From the NCBI GenBank assembly GCA_963829585.1, contig CAWHJD010000014.1:62001-126000 (forward strand): a stretch of 64,000 bases of DNA, read 5' to 3'. The position numbers were made by a program, and so were the translations under genes. A model generated the notes under the pieces. It was not told the origin of the DNA, did no database searches, and was given only the letters and a program-made list of their open reading frames with translations. The stretch is from Sva-07 sp963829585. Lineage in GTDB: Bacteria; Actinomycetota; Acidimicrobiia; Acidimicrobiales; Ilumatobacteraceae. Each line of letters opens with the position of its first letter. The first letter of the stretch is position 1. Positions 1 to 7,869 of this stretch are shown one piece after another.

Positions 1-578
1 ATGCCGCGAAGGGCGTCGGCCATCTCGCAGACGCGCTCCTCGTCGGCGCGGCCGACCACGACGATGCGGATGCCGTCGTCCATGACGTCCTTGACCGTCA
101 CGACCTCGCCGGTGATCTCCGGGCTGCGGGCCATCACGACGTTGTAGCTCTCGTTGAGCACGACCTCCGCGCCGCGGTCGAGGAGCTCGTAGTCGATGTC
201 CGGGTGCAGCGCCACACGCATCTTGCGTCCACTGGTCAGGATGTCGACGGTGTCGTCGTCGTTCTTTCCCACCACCACGCCGTAGGCGGATGGCGGCTGG
301 GAGAGCTTGTCGACCTCGTCGCGAAGCGTCGCGATGTGCTCGCGGGCCTCACGCAGCGTGTACGAGAGTTTCTCGTTCTGTCCCACCGCGTTCGCGAGCT
401 GGCCCTTGGTCTCGAGGAGTCGTTCCTCCAACGAATGCACCCGCTTCGGTGCGTCCGCCAGCCGGGCGCGGAGGTGGGCGATCTCGTCCTGCAGCGCCGC
501 GAGTTCGGCGCTCTCGCGCGTCGCGTCGGTCCGGTCGGCATTCGAGTCGACGGAGTGATCGTCACCTGGAGTTGCCAT
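1..578 (-). CDS. arc: Proteasome-associated AAA+ ATPase ARC/Mpa, N-terminal part (cut by window edge)
   Basis: Start of the actinobacterial proteasomal ATPase that recognises Pup-tagged proteins and feeds them to the 20S proteasome. About 192 residues are visible from the ATG at 576-578; the gene runs off the left edge. Residues 23-92 are a charged heptad-rich coiled coil (in the family this is the Pup-binding part). An OB-fold-like segment follows, with the family phrases YGVVVG and VDILTSGRKMRVA. The AAA+ module lies outside the window, so Walker motifs cannot be checked. It diverges from the ferredoxin at 709. The family call rests on the coiled coil plus OB order and is firm; Pup, Dop and the 20S genes are not visible. 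Confidence 0.88.
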   Translation of the reverse strand, partial: MATPGDDHSVDSNADRTDATRESAELAALQDEIAHLRARLADAPKRVHSLEERLLETKGQLANAVGQNEKLSYTLREAREHIATLRDEVDKLSQPPSAYGVVVGKNDDDTVDILTSGRKMRVALHPDIDYELLDRGAEVVLNESYNVVMARSPEITGEVVTVKDVMDDGIRIVVVGRADEERVCEMADALRG

Positions 579-708
579 GGTTCGAATGTACACGCGGTCG
601 ATGTGAACGTCTTTGCACGTGCACGGCCGTGTAAACTCTTCAACATCGACGAGGCGTCCGTTGGGCGTCTCGAACGATTTCCAACATCACAACGAGGAGC
701 CCACTGAC

Positions 709-954
709 ATGAAGGTCTGGATCGACCAGGATCTGTGCACCGGCGACGGCCTGTGCGAGGAGATCGCCCCCGACGTCTTCACCCTGCTCGACGACGGCCT
801 CGCGTACGTCGTCGAGGGCGGCAAGATCTTCGCAGCGGCCAAGGGCAACCCGGAAGGTGCCGAGGGTCTCGCCGAGATCCCTGACAACCAGCTCGAGGCC
901 GTGATCGAATCCGCCGAGGAATGCCCCGGCGAGTGCATCTACATCGAGCCCTGA
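709..954 (+). CDS. Single-cluster ferredoxin ([3Fe-4S]/[4Fe-4S] type)
   Basis: An 81-residue acidic electron carrier. Cluster ligands are visible as C10-x2-D13-x2-C16 near the N-terminus and C72-Pro near the C-terminus, with an extra C76. The Asp at the usual second-Cys position is typical of [3Fe-4S] or Asp-ligated [4Fe-4S] ferredoxins. The phrase EIAPDVF after the second Cys is the usual actinobacterial signature. The ATG at 709 is chosen because it is preceded by a good ribosome site (AACGAGGAG) and gives the normal length; an upstream in-frame GTG at 613 adds only unstructured sequence. It is divergent from arc and convergent with trmI. Its redox partner is not shown by sequence; the Fe-S thiolase TtuA next door is one possible client (inference). 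Confidence 0.88.
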   Translation: MKVWIDQDLCTGDGLCEEIAPDVFTLLDDGLAYVVEGGKIFAAAKGNPEGAEGLAEIPDNQLEAVIESAEECPGECIYIEP

Positions 955-1024
955 ACTCGAACTCCTCTCGCTGACGGCTCCGCGTTCGCCGTGCCCGACG
1001 AATGTCGCGGGGACGTGACGCGTG

Positions 1025-1810
1025 TCAGTCCGGGTTGCGTCCGAGGAATCGGGCGACGCTCAAGAAGGCCGTGTGCGCCACCATGCGGTGGTCGGGTCGC
1101 ACGGCCTGGCCCTCGATGTACCACCCGCGGTGCAGCACCTCGATCGTGCGCGCATCGATCCACTTGCCCTTGAGGGCGTCGCGTACCTGGACGGCCTGGG
1201 TGATCGAGGGCGTGTAGGCGAGGAGGATGCCACCCGGTTGGAGCACGGCTTCGGCCTTCGGGATCACCTGCCAGGGTTCGGGGAGATCGAGTACGACGCG
1301 GTCGAACATGCCGAGTTCGGGGTCGATGCCCTCGTAGCTGTCGGCGATGTGGATGTCGTAGCGGTCGAGGGCGGATTCCCCGAGGAAGCTCTGCACGTTC
1401 TTGCGCGCCCGGTTGGCGAAGTCCTCCCTGATCTCGTAGCCGACGATCTCGGCGCCGTAGCGCAACATCGTCATCGACAGCGCGCCGGATCCGATGCCTG
1501 TCTCGAACACCCGCACGCCCGGCCCGATGTCCGCGAGCATGCAGATCGGCCCGAGATCCTTGGGGTAGATGACCTGCGCACCGCGTGGCATCTCGACGAC
1601 GAAGTCCTCCAGCGTGGGACGCAGCGCGATGTACTCCGAGCCCTTCGTCGAGCGAACGACGACGCCTTCGCGCTCGCCGATGACGGCGGTGTGGGCAACG
1701 AAGCCGTTGTGGCTGTGGAACTCGCCGTCGTCGGCCAGCTCGATCAGGTATCGCCGCTTCTTGGAGTCCAGCAGCAACGCCTTCTCCCCCGTCGCGAAAA
1801 CTCCGGTCAT
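1025..1810 (-). CDS. trmI: tRNA (adenine-58-N1)-methyltransferase TrmI
   Basis: Class I SAM-dependent methyltransferase of 261 residues that makes m1A58 in the T-loop of tRNA, a homotetramer in characterised bacterial members. An N-terminal beta domain is followed by the Rossmann fold with the SAM motif ETGIGSGAL near residue 103 and the catalytic-site phrase LDLPEPW near residue 180. The C-terminal VRPDHRMVAHTAFL stretch is also typical. The ATG at 1810 overlaps the stop of ttuA by 4 nt (ATGA), so the two are translationally coupled. In Thermus, m1A58 promotes the 2-thiolation of U54 by TtuA, which makes this pairing functionally sensible. Actinobacteria commonly have TrmI beside the proteasome ATPase. 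Confidence 0.93.
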   Translation of the reverse strand: MTGVFATGEKALLLDSKKRRYLIELADDGEFHSHNGFVAHTAVIGEREGVVVRSTKGSEYIALRPTLEDFVVEMPRGAQVIYPKDLGPICMLADIGPGVRVFETGIGSGALSMTMLRYGAEIVGYEIREDFANRARKNVQSFLGESALDRYDIHIADSYEGIDPELGMFDRVVLDLPEPWQVIPKAEAVLQPGGILLAYTPSITQAVQVRDALKGKWIDARTIEVLHRGWYIEGQAVRPDHRMVAHTAFLSVARFLGRNPD

Positions 1811-2772
1811 CGTCGTCGCCCCTTCGCCAACACCATCTCCACGGGAACCGGCTCGTGTGCGGCGGCCTTCTCGACCAGCCGACAGAACGCACAGATCTCG
1901 CCCGTTGTCGGCGATCCGCACCGGGTGCACTCGTTGAGCTCGCCCGCCGCGGCGGCCGAATGTCCGGCCAGGAGAGGTGCCATGCGCTCGAGGAAGCCGA
2001 GGTAGAACGACGCCTTGGCCCCCGGTGACTTCACCTCGATCGCGTTCAGCGATTCCTTGTACGAGAGATGTCTGTTGCCGGCAGCGATCGGACATTCCTC
2101 CACGACGTAGTCGATGCCCCGAACGAGGCACCAGGCGGCCATCTCGCGCTCGGTCAAGCGGACCAACGGCTTCGCCTTCTTCGGGAATCCGTTGGTCGCC
2201 GGGAGCACGGGGAGCTGACGGGCGAGGTAGTCGATGTCCCACCGCAGCGTGTTGCCGAACAGCACGGCTGCCTCGTCGTCGAGATTGTGTCCGGTGACCA
2301 CGACGTCGTAGCCCCCGTCCAGCGCTGCCTGGTCGAACAGTCGTCGCTTCGACAGTCCGCAGGCCGAGCAGGGCACGCGCCCCGTGGCCCGAGATGCCGT
2401 CGGCACGTCGTAGCCGTAGTCCTCACGGAGATCGATCTCGTGCAGCGTCAGTCCCCGCTCGGCGGCGAAACGACGGACATAGCCCCCGCTGTCGGTGGAG
2501 TACTCACCGATGCCGAGCCCGATGTAGAGCCCGTCGGCCTGATAGCCCGCCTCGATCAGCATGTCCCACACGGCGAGCGAGTCCTTGCCACCGCTCACGG
2601 CGACGAGCAGTCGGTCATCGGTGCTGAACATGTCGAAGTCCTCGATCGCCTTCGCCATCTGACGCCGACACAGCTGTTGGAGATGCTCGGCGCAGAAGTG
2701 GGCGTTGTGACGAGGGAGGTCGATGACCGCCGGTTCCTTGCAGACACGGCACTTGCTCCCGACGGCCGTCAT
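1807..2772 (-). CDS. ttuA: TtuA-like tRNA U54 2-thiolation enzyme (adenylating PP-loop ATPase)
   Basis: A 321-residue PP-loop sulfurtransferase of the TtuA/Ctu1/TtcA superfamily, which adenylates a tRNA uridine and replaces its oxygen with sulfur. Visible features in order: N-terminal zinc knuckle (C8, C11, C27, H30), PP-loop SGGKDS at 60-65, PCSAC (C135, C138), later EECP (C227), and a C-terminal zinc knuckle (C282, C285, C294, C297). C135/C138/C227 match the three Cys that hold the [4Fe-4S] cluster in Thermus TtuA. The ATG at 2772 is preferred over a GTG at 2796 because it starts just before the first zinc knuckle. Downstream it overlaps trmI; upstream lies the ubiquitin-like carrier. TtuA rather than TtcA is chosen because of the two zinc knuckles and the carrier. 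Confidence 0.88.
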   Translation of the reverse strand: MTAVGSKCRVCKEPAVIDLPRHNAHFCAEHLQQLCRRQMAKAIEDFDMFSTDDRLLVAVSGGKDSLAVWDMLIEAGYQADGLYIGLGIGEYSTDSGGYVRRFAAERGLTLHEIDLREDYGYDVPTASRATGRVPCSACGLSKRRLFDQAALDGGYDVVVTGHNLDDEAAVLFGNTLRWDIDYLARQLPVLPATNGFPKKAKPLVRLTEREMAAWCLVRGIDYVVEECPIAAGNRHLSYKESLNAIEVKSPGAKASFYLGFLERMAPLLAGHSAAAAGELNECTRCGSPTTGEICAFCRLVEKAAAHEPVPVEMVLAKGRRR

Positions 2773-2785
2773 CGACCGGCCCCGC

Positions 2786-2986
2786 TCATGCCGCACCGCC
2801 GGAGATGACGGGCCTGACCTCGATGACGTCGTCGTCGGTCAGTCGTGCGTCGCCCGGGACGAGCGTGCCGTTGCGGATGACGAGGTGTGCCTCCCGACTC
2901 AGCCCCAACTCCTCGAGCAGGCGGTCGACCGATCGTGGTCCGTCGAATTCGACTTCGCGCCGCGGGTTTCGCAGCAGCACCTTCAC
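2786..2986 (-). CDS. Ubiquitin-like sulfur carrier (ThiS/MoaD/TtuB family)
   Basis: A 66-residue beta-grasp protein that most likely donates sulfur, as a C-terminal thiocarboxylate, to the TtuA-like enzyme 13 nt downstream (TtuB role inferred from position). The family shape is clear: short beta strands at the start, a helix LLEELGLS, the phrase VIRNGTLVPGDARLTDDDVIEVRPVI and a Gly-Gly near the end. Unusually, the Gly-Gly (63-64) is followed by Ala-Ala before the stop, so the tail would need trimming before activation. The start is GTG at 2986, overlapping the stop of the upstream gene by 4 nt. Alternatives are a ThiS or MoaD serving thiamine or molybdopterin; the gene order favours tRNA thiolation. 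Confidence 0.82.
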   Translation of the reverse strand: MKVLLRNPRREVEFDGPRSVDRLLEELGLSREAHLVIRNGTLVPGDARLTDDDVIEVRPVISGGAA

Positions 2987-3384
2987 GATCGTCGCTTGGA
3001 TGCGCTGATGCTCGCGAGGGCCTCGGACTCCAGCCGCTTCAGTTCCGCTCGCCGTGCACGCCGGCTCAGATCGAGTCGTGGTGCGCTCACGGCGACGGTG
3101 ACGCTGCGGCCGACGCCGAGACGTTCGCGTGCGAGGCGTTCGGGCGGCTTCTGCAGCACACGCTTGCTGATCTCGCGGACCACGAGCGCACTGCCCACTG
3201 CCCGCCAGTACGGATTCCCGAGGATCAGGCCCTGGCGAAGCGCCTTGACCCGAAGAAAGTCGCCCTGACCGACCATGAGCATGGCGATCGGTCTGACCAG
3301 CGCATTGGGATGAGCGACGCCGCGTCGCAGTACGAAGCTGCGCACGAGGTACCTCGGTCGCAGCGCATAGGGAACCAGCGACAT
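2983..3384 (-). CDS. Conserved basic protein of unknown function
   Basis: I do not recognise this 133-residue protein. It opens with a moderately hydrophobic N-terminal half (LVPYALRPRYLVRSFVLRRG, then a segment around MLMVGQG) and ends in an Arg/Lys/Glu-rich helical tail (RRARRAELKRLESEALASI). No membrane span is convincing. It overlaps its upstream neighbour by 1 nt and the sulfur-carrier gene by 4 nt, so it is expressed as part of the same tight operon. Nothing in the sequence shows whether it takes part in tRNA modification or merely shares the transcript. Confidence 0.7.
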   Translation of the reverse strand: MSLVPYALRPRYLVRSFVLRRGVAHPNALVRPIAMLMVGQGDFLRVKALRQGLILGNPYWRAVGSALVVREISKRVLQKPPERLARERLGVGRSVTVAVSAPRLDLSRRARRAELKRLESEALASISASKRRS

Positions 3385-3611
3385 CAGACCCGCCGGATCT
3401 CGACGATGGCGCTGCGTCGTTTGCCGGATCGGCGACCGAGCAGGAAGAAGATGAACATCAGCACCGCAGCGCTCCCGGCGGCAACGGTGACGATGGAGGT
3501 CTTCTTGTCCTCGACGCGTCCCTGGATGTCGTTCTGCAGTGCCGTGAACTTGTTCTCGAGGTCCTGCGGGGTGATCTTGTCGGGGACCACTGGATCGGTG
3601 TGCTTCGCCAT
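3384..3611 (-). CDS. Small single-pass membrane protein, unknown function
   Basis: A 75-residue protein. Residues 1-37 are polar and helical (DKITPQDLENKFTALQND), followed by one membrane span (VTVAAGSAAVLMFIFFLLG) and a basic tail RRSGKRRS, which predicts the C-terminus in the cytoplasm. Its stop codon overlaps the next start by one base. The upstream gene, also a membrane protein, ends 9 nt earlier. The pair resembles the small membrane proteins often found with phage-holin-like or DUF3618-type genes in actinobacteria, but I cannot assign a family with certainty. Confidence 0.72.
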   Translation of the reverse strand: MAKHTDPVVPDKITPQDLENKFTALQNDIQGRVEDKKTSIVTVAAGSAAVLMFIFFLLGRRSGKRRSAIVEIRRV

Positions 3612-3620
3612 GGGGGCTCC

Positions 3621-3998
3621 TTACTTCGGTTCCTTGTACAAGGTCGCCTTCTTGATCCGCGAGATCGCCAGAGCGATCACGCCGACGGCGACGAGCAGGG
3701 TGATCAGGTACGCGACCCACGACAGGTTCCCGCTTGCCGAGCGCACCCATTCCGTCTGGAGCATGCGCAGGAGACCGACGAGCAGGAGCACGATGCCGAG
3801 GCTGAGCAGGAGCGCCGCCGCGGCGCCGTAACCGAGCCACGCTCCGGCTCCCCTCAGTGGACCGAGCGTCTCCTGCTTGGCGTAGGCCTTGACGTAGTCG
3901 ACGATGTCACCGACCGATGCTTCCTGCTCGGCCTGCTTGGTCCTGTCGGCCCTGCGAGCGAGGCGCTGTTCGAGATCGTTGGTGTCTGACACGGGCAT
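3621..3998 (-). CDS. Phage holin superfamily III-like membrane protein
   Basis: A 125-residue protein with a polar N-terminus (about residues 1-45), then two membrane spans (GYGAAAALLLSLGIVLLLVG and VAYLITLLVAVGVIALAIS) and a short basic tail KKATLYKEPK. This architecture matches the actinobacterial putative Actinobacterial Holin-X/phage-holin-superfamily proteins, usually chromosomal and of unknown role. ATG at 3998 is used; an in-frame ATG at 4010 would add four residues (MIET) and cannot be excluded. It is the first gene of the minus-strand run that ends with trmI. The 124 bases between it and kup must hold the divergent promoters. Confidence 0.7.
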   Translation of the reverse strand: MPVSDTNDLEQRLARRADRTKQAEQEASVGDIVDYVKAYAKQETLGPLRGAGAWLGYGAAAALLLSLGIVLLLVGLLRMLQTEWVRSASGNLSWVAYLITLLVAVGVIALAISRIKKATLYKEPK

Positions 3999-4122
3999 CG
4001 TTTCTATCACGATACGGCCGGGCTGACGCTACGGCGCGGTCCATCACCCCTGGTCATCACCGAGCGGTGCGATACTGTCGTGTCGGTCTCCGTCGGCGTT
4101 CCACCTGTAGCGTCGCAGGCCT

Positions 4123-6003
4123 GTGAGCGAAGCCAACCAACACTCGGGCCGGGTTGCGCTGCTGGCGTTCGGAACCCTCGGCATCGTGTTCGGCGACATC
4201 GGTACGAGCCCGATCTATGCCTTCCGCGAAGCGTTCCACCACACCGAGATCGAGGTGTCGGAGACCACCGCGTTCGGAGCCGCGTCGGTCGCGTTCTGGG
4301 CGCTCGTGATCGTCATCTGTCTCAAGTACCTCGCCACGGTCATGCGCGCCGACAACCACGGTGAGGGTGGCATCCTGGCGCTGACCTCGCTGGTCATCCC
4401 CCCGGAAGGCCAGGCGGTGTCACGCATCGCCGCCGGCGTGGTGACGCTCGGGGTGTTCGGCACGGCCCTGCTGTACGGCGACGGGCTGATCACGCCGGCC
4501 ATCTCCGTGCTCTCTGCCGTCGAGGGGTTCGAGGTGGCGACGCCCGCCTTCGAGCGGTGGGTGATCCCGATCGCCGTGGTCATCCTGGTGGCCCTGTTCG
4601 CCATCCAGCGACGGGGTACCGCAGGCATCGCCAAGGTGTTCGGCCCGATCATGGTGGTCTGGTTCGTCGTCCTCGGCGTGATGGGACTCAACCAGATCCG
4701 CCAACAGCCCGCGGTGCTGAGGGCGGTGTCGCCGACCTACGCGATCGATCTGTTCGTCGAGCACCCGTGGAAGGCGTTCATCGCACTGGGGTCGATCTTC
4801 CTCGTCGTCACCGGTGGTGAGGCGTTGTACGCCGACATGGGCCACTTCGGTCGGGTGCCGATCACGTGGGCGTGGTACGTCGTGGTGCTGCCGGGGCTGG
4901 TGCTCAACTACTTCGGGCAGGCGGCGCTGTTGTCCGAGCGGCCGTCGGAGGACATCGGGGATCTCTCACCGTTCTACGAGATGGCGCCGGAGTGGGCGAT
5001 CGTGCCCCTTGCGGTCCTGGCCACGATGGCCACGGTGATCGCGTCGCAGGCGCTCATCTCCGGGGCGTTCTCGCTGACGGTCCAAGCGGTGCAGCTCGAC
5101 TACTTCCCGCGTCTCGCGATCCTGCACACGTCGGAGCGCCACATCGGACAGGTGTACGTGCCACTGGTGAACTGGCTCCTGATGATCGGCTGTGTCGGGT
5201 TGGTCGTCGTCTTCCGATCGTCGACGGCACTGGCGTCGGCGTACGGCATCGCGGTGACCACGACGATGCTCATCACCACCCTGATCTTCTACCGGTTCGT
5301 GCGTGACAAGTGGCGCTGGTCGCTGCCCAAGGCACTTGTCGTGCTCATCCCCTTCCTGATCGTCGACGTCGCCTTCCTCGCCGCCAACGTGCCGAAGATC
5401 CCGCACGGCGGCTGGTTCCCGCTGCTCGTCGGATTCGGTCTCGTGATCCAGATGACGACGTGGCGCAAGGGCCGCCAACTCGTCGCTGCGCGGATCCGTC
5501 GTGGCGAGCGGCCGATGGGCGAGGTCGTCGAGGAGGCCTTCGCCTCCAACGTGGTGCGCGTCGACGGGGTCGCCGTCTACATGTTCAAGGACGAGGGAGC
5601 TGCGCCTCCGGCACTGCTGTCGAATCTCCGCCACAACCACGTCCTGCACGACAAGGTCCTCCTCGTGTCCGTGCACACTGCCGACGTCCCGAACTGCGCC
5701 GACCATCGAGCGGTGGTCACCGATCTCGGCAACGGTGTGACGGTGGTCCGCCTGAACTACGGGTTCATGGAAGACCCTGACATCCCCGTGGCCCTGACCG
5801 AACTGCACCTCGACGGCGTCGACATGTCGGATGCCTCGTACTTCCTCGGACGCGAAACGGTCGCCTCGGGCAAGGTGCCGGGCATGCACTTCCTCCGCGA
5901 GCAGCTGTTCGTGCTGCTGAACCGCGGTGCCGCCAGCGCGAGCAGATTCTTCAAGTTGCCGAACGAGCAGGTCTTCGAGGTCGGCACACACGTCGAGATC
6001 TGA
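4123..6003 (+). CDS. kup: KUP-family potassium uptake transporter
   Basis: Low-affinity K+/H+ symporter of the inner membrane, 626 residues, the normal size of the family. The signature FGDIGTSPIYA lies at about residues 23-33, followed by roughly twelve membrane helices up to residue 450 and a hydrophilic cytoplasmic C-terminal domain. Other family phrases are ALLYGDGLITPAISVLSA and GGEALYADMGHFG. The start is GTG (GTGAGCGAAGCC). No c-di-AMP riboswitch is apparent in the short upstream region. It stands alone, with the next gene on the same strand 106 nt downstream after a tandem repeat. Confidence 0.96.
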   Translation: MSEANQHSGRVALLAFGTLGIVFGDIGTSPIYAFREAFHHTEIEVSETTAFGAASVAFWALVIVICLKYLATVMRADNHGEGGILALTSLVIPPEGQAVSRIAAGVVTLGVFGTALLYGDGLITPAISVLSAVEGFEVATPAFERWVIPIAVVILVALFAIQRRGTAGIAKVFGPIMVVWFVVLGVMGLNQIRQQPAVLRAVSPTYAIDLFVEHPWKAFIALGSIFLVVTGGEALYADMGHFGRVPITWAWYVVVLPGLVLNYFGQAALLSERPSEDIGDLSPFYEMAPEWAIVPLAVLATMATVIASQALISGAFSLTVQAVQLDYFPRLAILHTSERHIGQVYVPLVNWLLMIGCVGLVVVFRSSTALASAYGIAVTTTMLITTLIFYRFVRDKWRWSLPKALVVLIPFLIVDVAFLAANVPKIPHGGWFPLLVGFGLVIQMTTWRKGRQLVAARIRRGERPMGEVVEEAFASNVVRVDGVAVYMFKDEGAAPPALLSNLRHNHVLHDKVLLVSVHTADVPNCADHRAVVTDLGNGVTVVRLNYGFMEDPDIPVALTELHLDGVDMSDASYFLGRETVASGKVPGMHFLREQLFVLLNRGAASASRFFKLPNEQVFEVGTHVEI

Positions 6004-6047
6004 CCGGGTTCACGACCCGCTCCGAGTGGGCTACGGTTTCGGGCCCG

Positions 6048-6093
6048 AGGCGCAACACGCCTCACCAGAGAGGCGCAACACGCCTCACCAGAG
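6048..6093 (+). repeat. Two tandem 23-bp repeats, each with a small hairpin
   Basis: Two exact consecutive copies of a 23-bp unit (6048-6070 and 6071-6093). Each contains the inverted repeat AGGCG-caaca-CGCCT. The block ends 16 nt before the start codon of the secreted Asp-box protein, so it sits in the promoter/5' leader of that gene. It could be a double operator, an RNA structure that hides the ribosome site, or a recent tandem duplication of a terminator-like stem behind kup. Confidence 0.8.
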
Positions 6094-6109
6094 GTCGGAG
6101 GACGAACCG

Positions 6110-7792
6110 ATGAGCCGTCGCACACGAGTCGGGACGGCACTGGCCGTCTCCCTGGTCGCACTCTCCGTCGCCGGGTCGGTCCTGGCACTCTCCGGTAGCG
6201 GGGAGAACCAGGCGAACAGCCCTCAGGTACAGGGGCAGCGGAAATCCGATACGACGGCGGTCTTCCCGACCAACAAGCAGAACGAACCGTCGATCGCGCA
6301 GAACCCGATCCAACCCGACTTCCTCATCGCCGGATCGAACGACGAACAGCGCCAACCGCCATGCGGGCCGGGGCCGGTCCGCGGCACGGACGTGCCGGCG
6401 TCCGACTGCAGCTTCTTTCCGGGTGTGGGAACGTCCGGCATCTACACCAGCAATGACCGCGGTGTCACGTGGGTCAATCGTGGTCTGCTCGACGACCAGA
6501 CCAGTTGGAAGGGTGCCGGTGTCATCTCCGACGGTGATCCGGTCATCGCCTACGGTCCCAAGCCCGACGGCAAGGGCGGCTTCACCTATGCCAACGGGGC
6601 TCGGGCGTACTACTCGAGCATCGCGACGGTGACCACGTCGAAGGGATTCGAGTACGTCGTCGTGAGCTACTCCGACGACAACGGTCTCACCTGGTCGGCA
6701 CCGGTGATCGGATCGTCGAAGACGGCCAGCGCCGACTTCAACGACAAGAACTGGATCACCGTCGACGCCGCGCCCTCGAGCCCGAACTTCGGACGGGTCT
6801 ACCTGTCGTGGACCGAGTTCCGCTCGGCGACGGCAACCGGCAACGGCAGCGAGCCGGTGATGGTGTCGGCCTCCGCCAACGGCGGAGCGAGCTTCGCGGC
6901 GCCGACACAGCTGTCGCCCGCCGGCAACAACGGCACGGGGAACGGTCGGCAGGGTTCCTCCGTCACGGTGGGTCCGGACGGCACCGTGTACGTCGCGTTC
7001 GAACAGGGCCCGAGCCAGGTCGTCACGTTGTCCACCGATGGCGGCAAGAGCTGGACCCGACCCGCCGTGATCGGAGCTGTCACCGACCTCGACGACCCGA
7101 TCCCGGGATCGAACTTCCGCACCGACTCGTTCCCGACGATCTCGGCCGACCCCCGGGTCGGCAGCACCACGGTGTACGCATCGTGGGCGAACCGGACTGC
7201 TGCCGGGGGCCGCATCGTCGTGGCCACCTCGACCGACTCGGGCAAGACCTGGGGTGCGGCGGTCGAGGTCAGCGGCACCGAGGGCTACGCGTTCTTCCAG
7301 GGAATGGACGTCGCGCCGAACGGGCGGGTCGACATCGCCTACCAGTCGCAGACAGCGCTCGACCCGACGACGTTCGGCACCGGGAACGCGGCGATCAACA
7401 CGTATGCCGTGTCGAAGCCGTCGCCGGGTGGCGGTTGGTCGACGCCCGTGAAGATCTCCGGACGCGCTTCGGACCCCGCTGCGAGCGCGCAGAACAACCT
7501 GCAACGGCAGTTCTGGGGTGACTACAACACGCTCGTGTCGGACAACGCCGGCGGGTTGTTCATCTCGACCGACAGCCGCGCCGGCGTCGGCTGCCCCGCC
7601 GTCGATGCGTACCAGGAGTACCTGCGCGACAACGGCCTCGTGATCCGCGGCGACGGCGCCGACCGTCTCAGCTACAAGCTGACCGGCGTCAACCCCGCGC
7701 TCAGCGATCCGTCGGTGAAGCCGGCGCCACCGCTCGCGTGTCCCGCCTCGTTCGGCAACACCGACGTGTACGTCGCCCGCTTCACGCCCTGA
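6110..7792 (+). CDS. Secreted Asp-box (sialidase-fold) repeat protein
   Basis: A 560-residue exported protein. It has a classic signal peptide (basic SRRTRVG, then a hydrophobic stretch to about residue 31). The mature part carries at least four Asp-box repeats of the type S-x-D-x-G-x-T-W: SNDRGVTW, SDDNGLTW, STDGGKSW and STDSGKTW. This indicates a beta-propeller of the sialidase/BNR superfamily. I see no clear sialidase catalytic Arg triad or FRIP box, so binding or scaffolding is as likely as glycoside hydrolysis. The opening NEPSIAQNPIQPDFLIAGSND phrase is common in large secreted BNR proteins of environmental bacteria. ATG 6110 is chosen because the signal peptide begins there. A tandem hairpin repeat lies directly upstream. 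Confidence 0.85.
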   Translation: MSRRTRVGTALAVSLVALSVAGSVLALSGSGENQANSPQVQGQRKSDTTAVFPTNKQNEPSIAQNPIQPDFLIAGSNDEQRQPPCGPGPVRGTDVPASDCSFFPGVGTSGIYTSNDRGVTWVNRGLLDDQTSWKGAGVISDGDPVIAYGPKPDGKGGFTYANGARAYYSSIATVTTSKGFEYVVVSYSDDNGLTWSAPVIGSSKTASADFNDKNWITVDAAPSSPNFGRVYLSWTEFRSATATGNGSEPVMVSASANGGASFAAPTQLSPAGNNGTGNGRQGSSVTVGPDGTVYVAFEQGPSQVVTLSTDGGKSWTRPAVIGAVTDLDDPIPGSNFRTDSFPTISADPRVGSTTVYASWANRTAAGGRIVVATSTDSGKTWGAAVEVSGTEGYAFFQGMDVAPNGRVDIAYQSQTALDPTTFGTGNAAINTYAVSKPSPGGGWSTPVKISGRASDPAASAQNNLQRQFWGDYNTLVSDNAGGLFISTDSRAGVGCPAVDAYQEYLRDNGLVIRGDGADRLSYKLTGVNPALSDPSVKPAPPLACPASFGNTDVYVARFTP

Positions 7793-7869
7793 GTGCCGAC
7801 GGCGCCGGAGCGGGAGCGGTGCGTTCGGCGGCAATGCGCCGACCTGCTCGAGGTGTGCGTCGTCACACG

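Noticed and set aside
613..637. TTGCAC ... TAAACT as the ferredoxin promoter, with palindrome TGCACGTGCA
   Set aside because: The spacer is only 13 nt, too short for a normal promoter; the palindrome alone is weak evidence.
4011..4122. c-di-AMP or other riboswitch before kup
   Set aside because: The region is about 112 nt, shared by divergent genes, and shows no conserved riboswitch core that I can recognise.
7825..7842. TCGGCG/CGCCGA stem between the Asp-box and LON genes as a terminator
   Set aside because: Only 6 bp, no U-tract; not strong enough to list.
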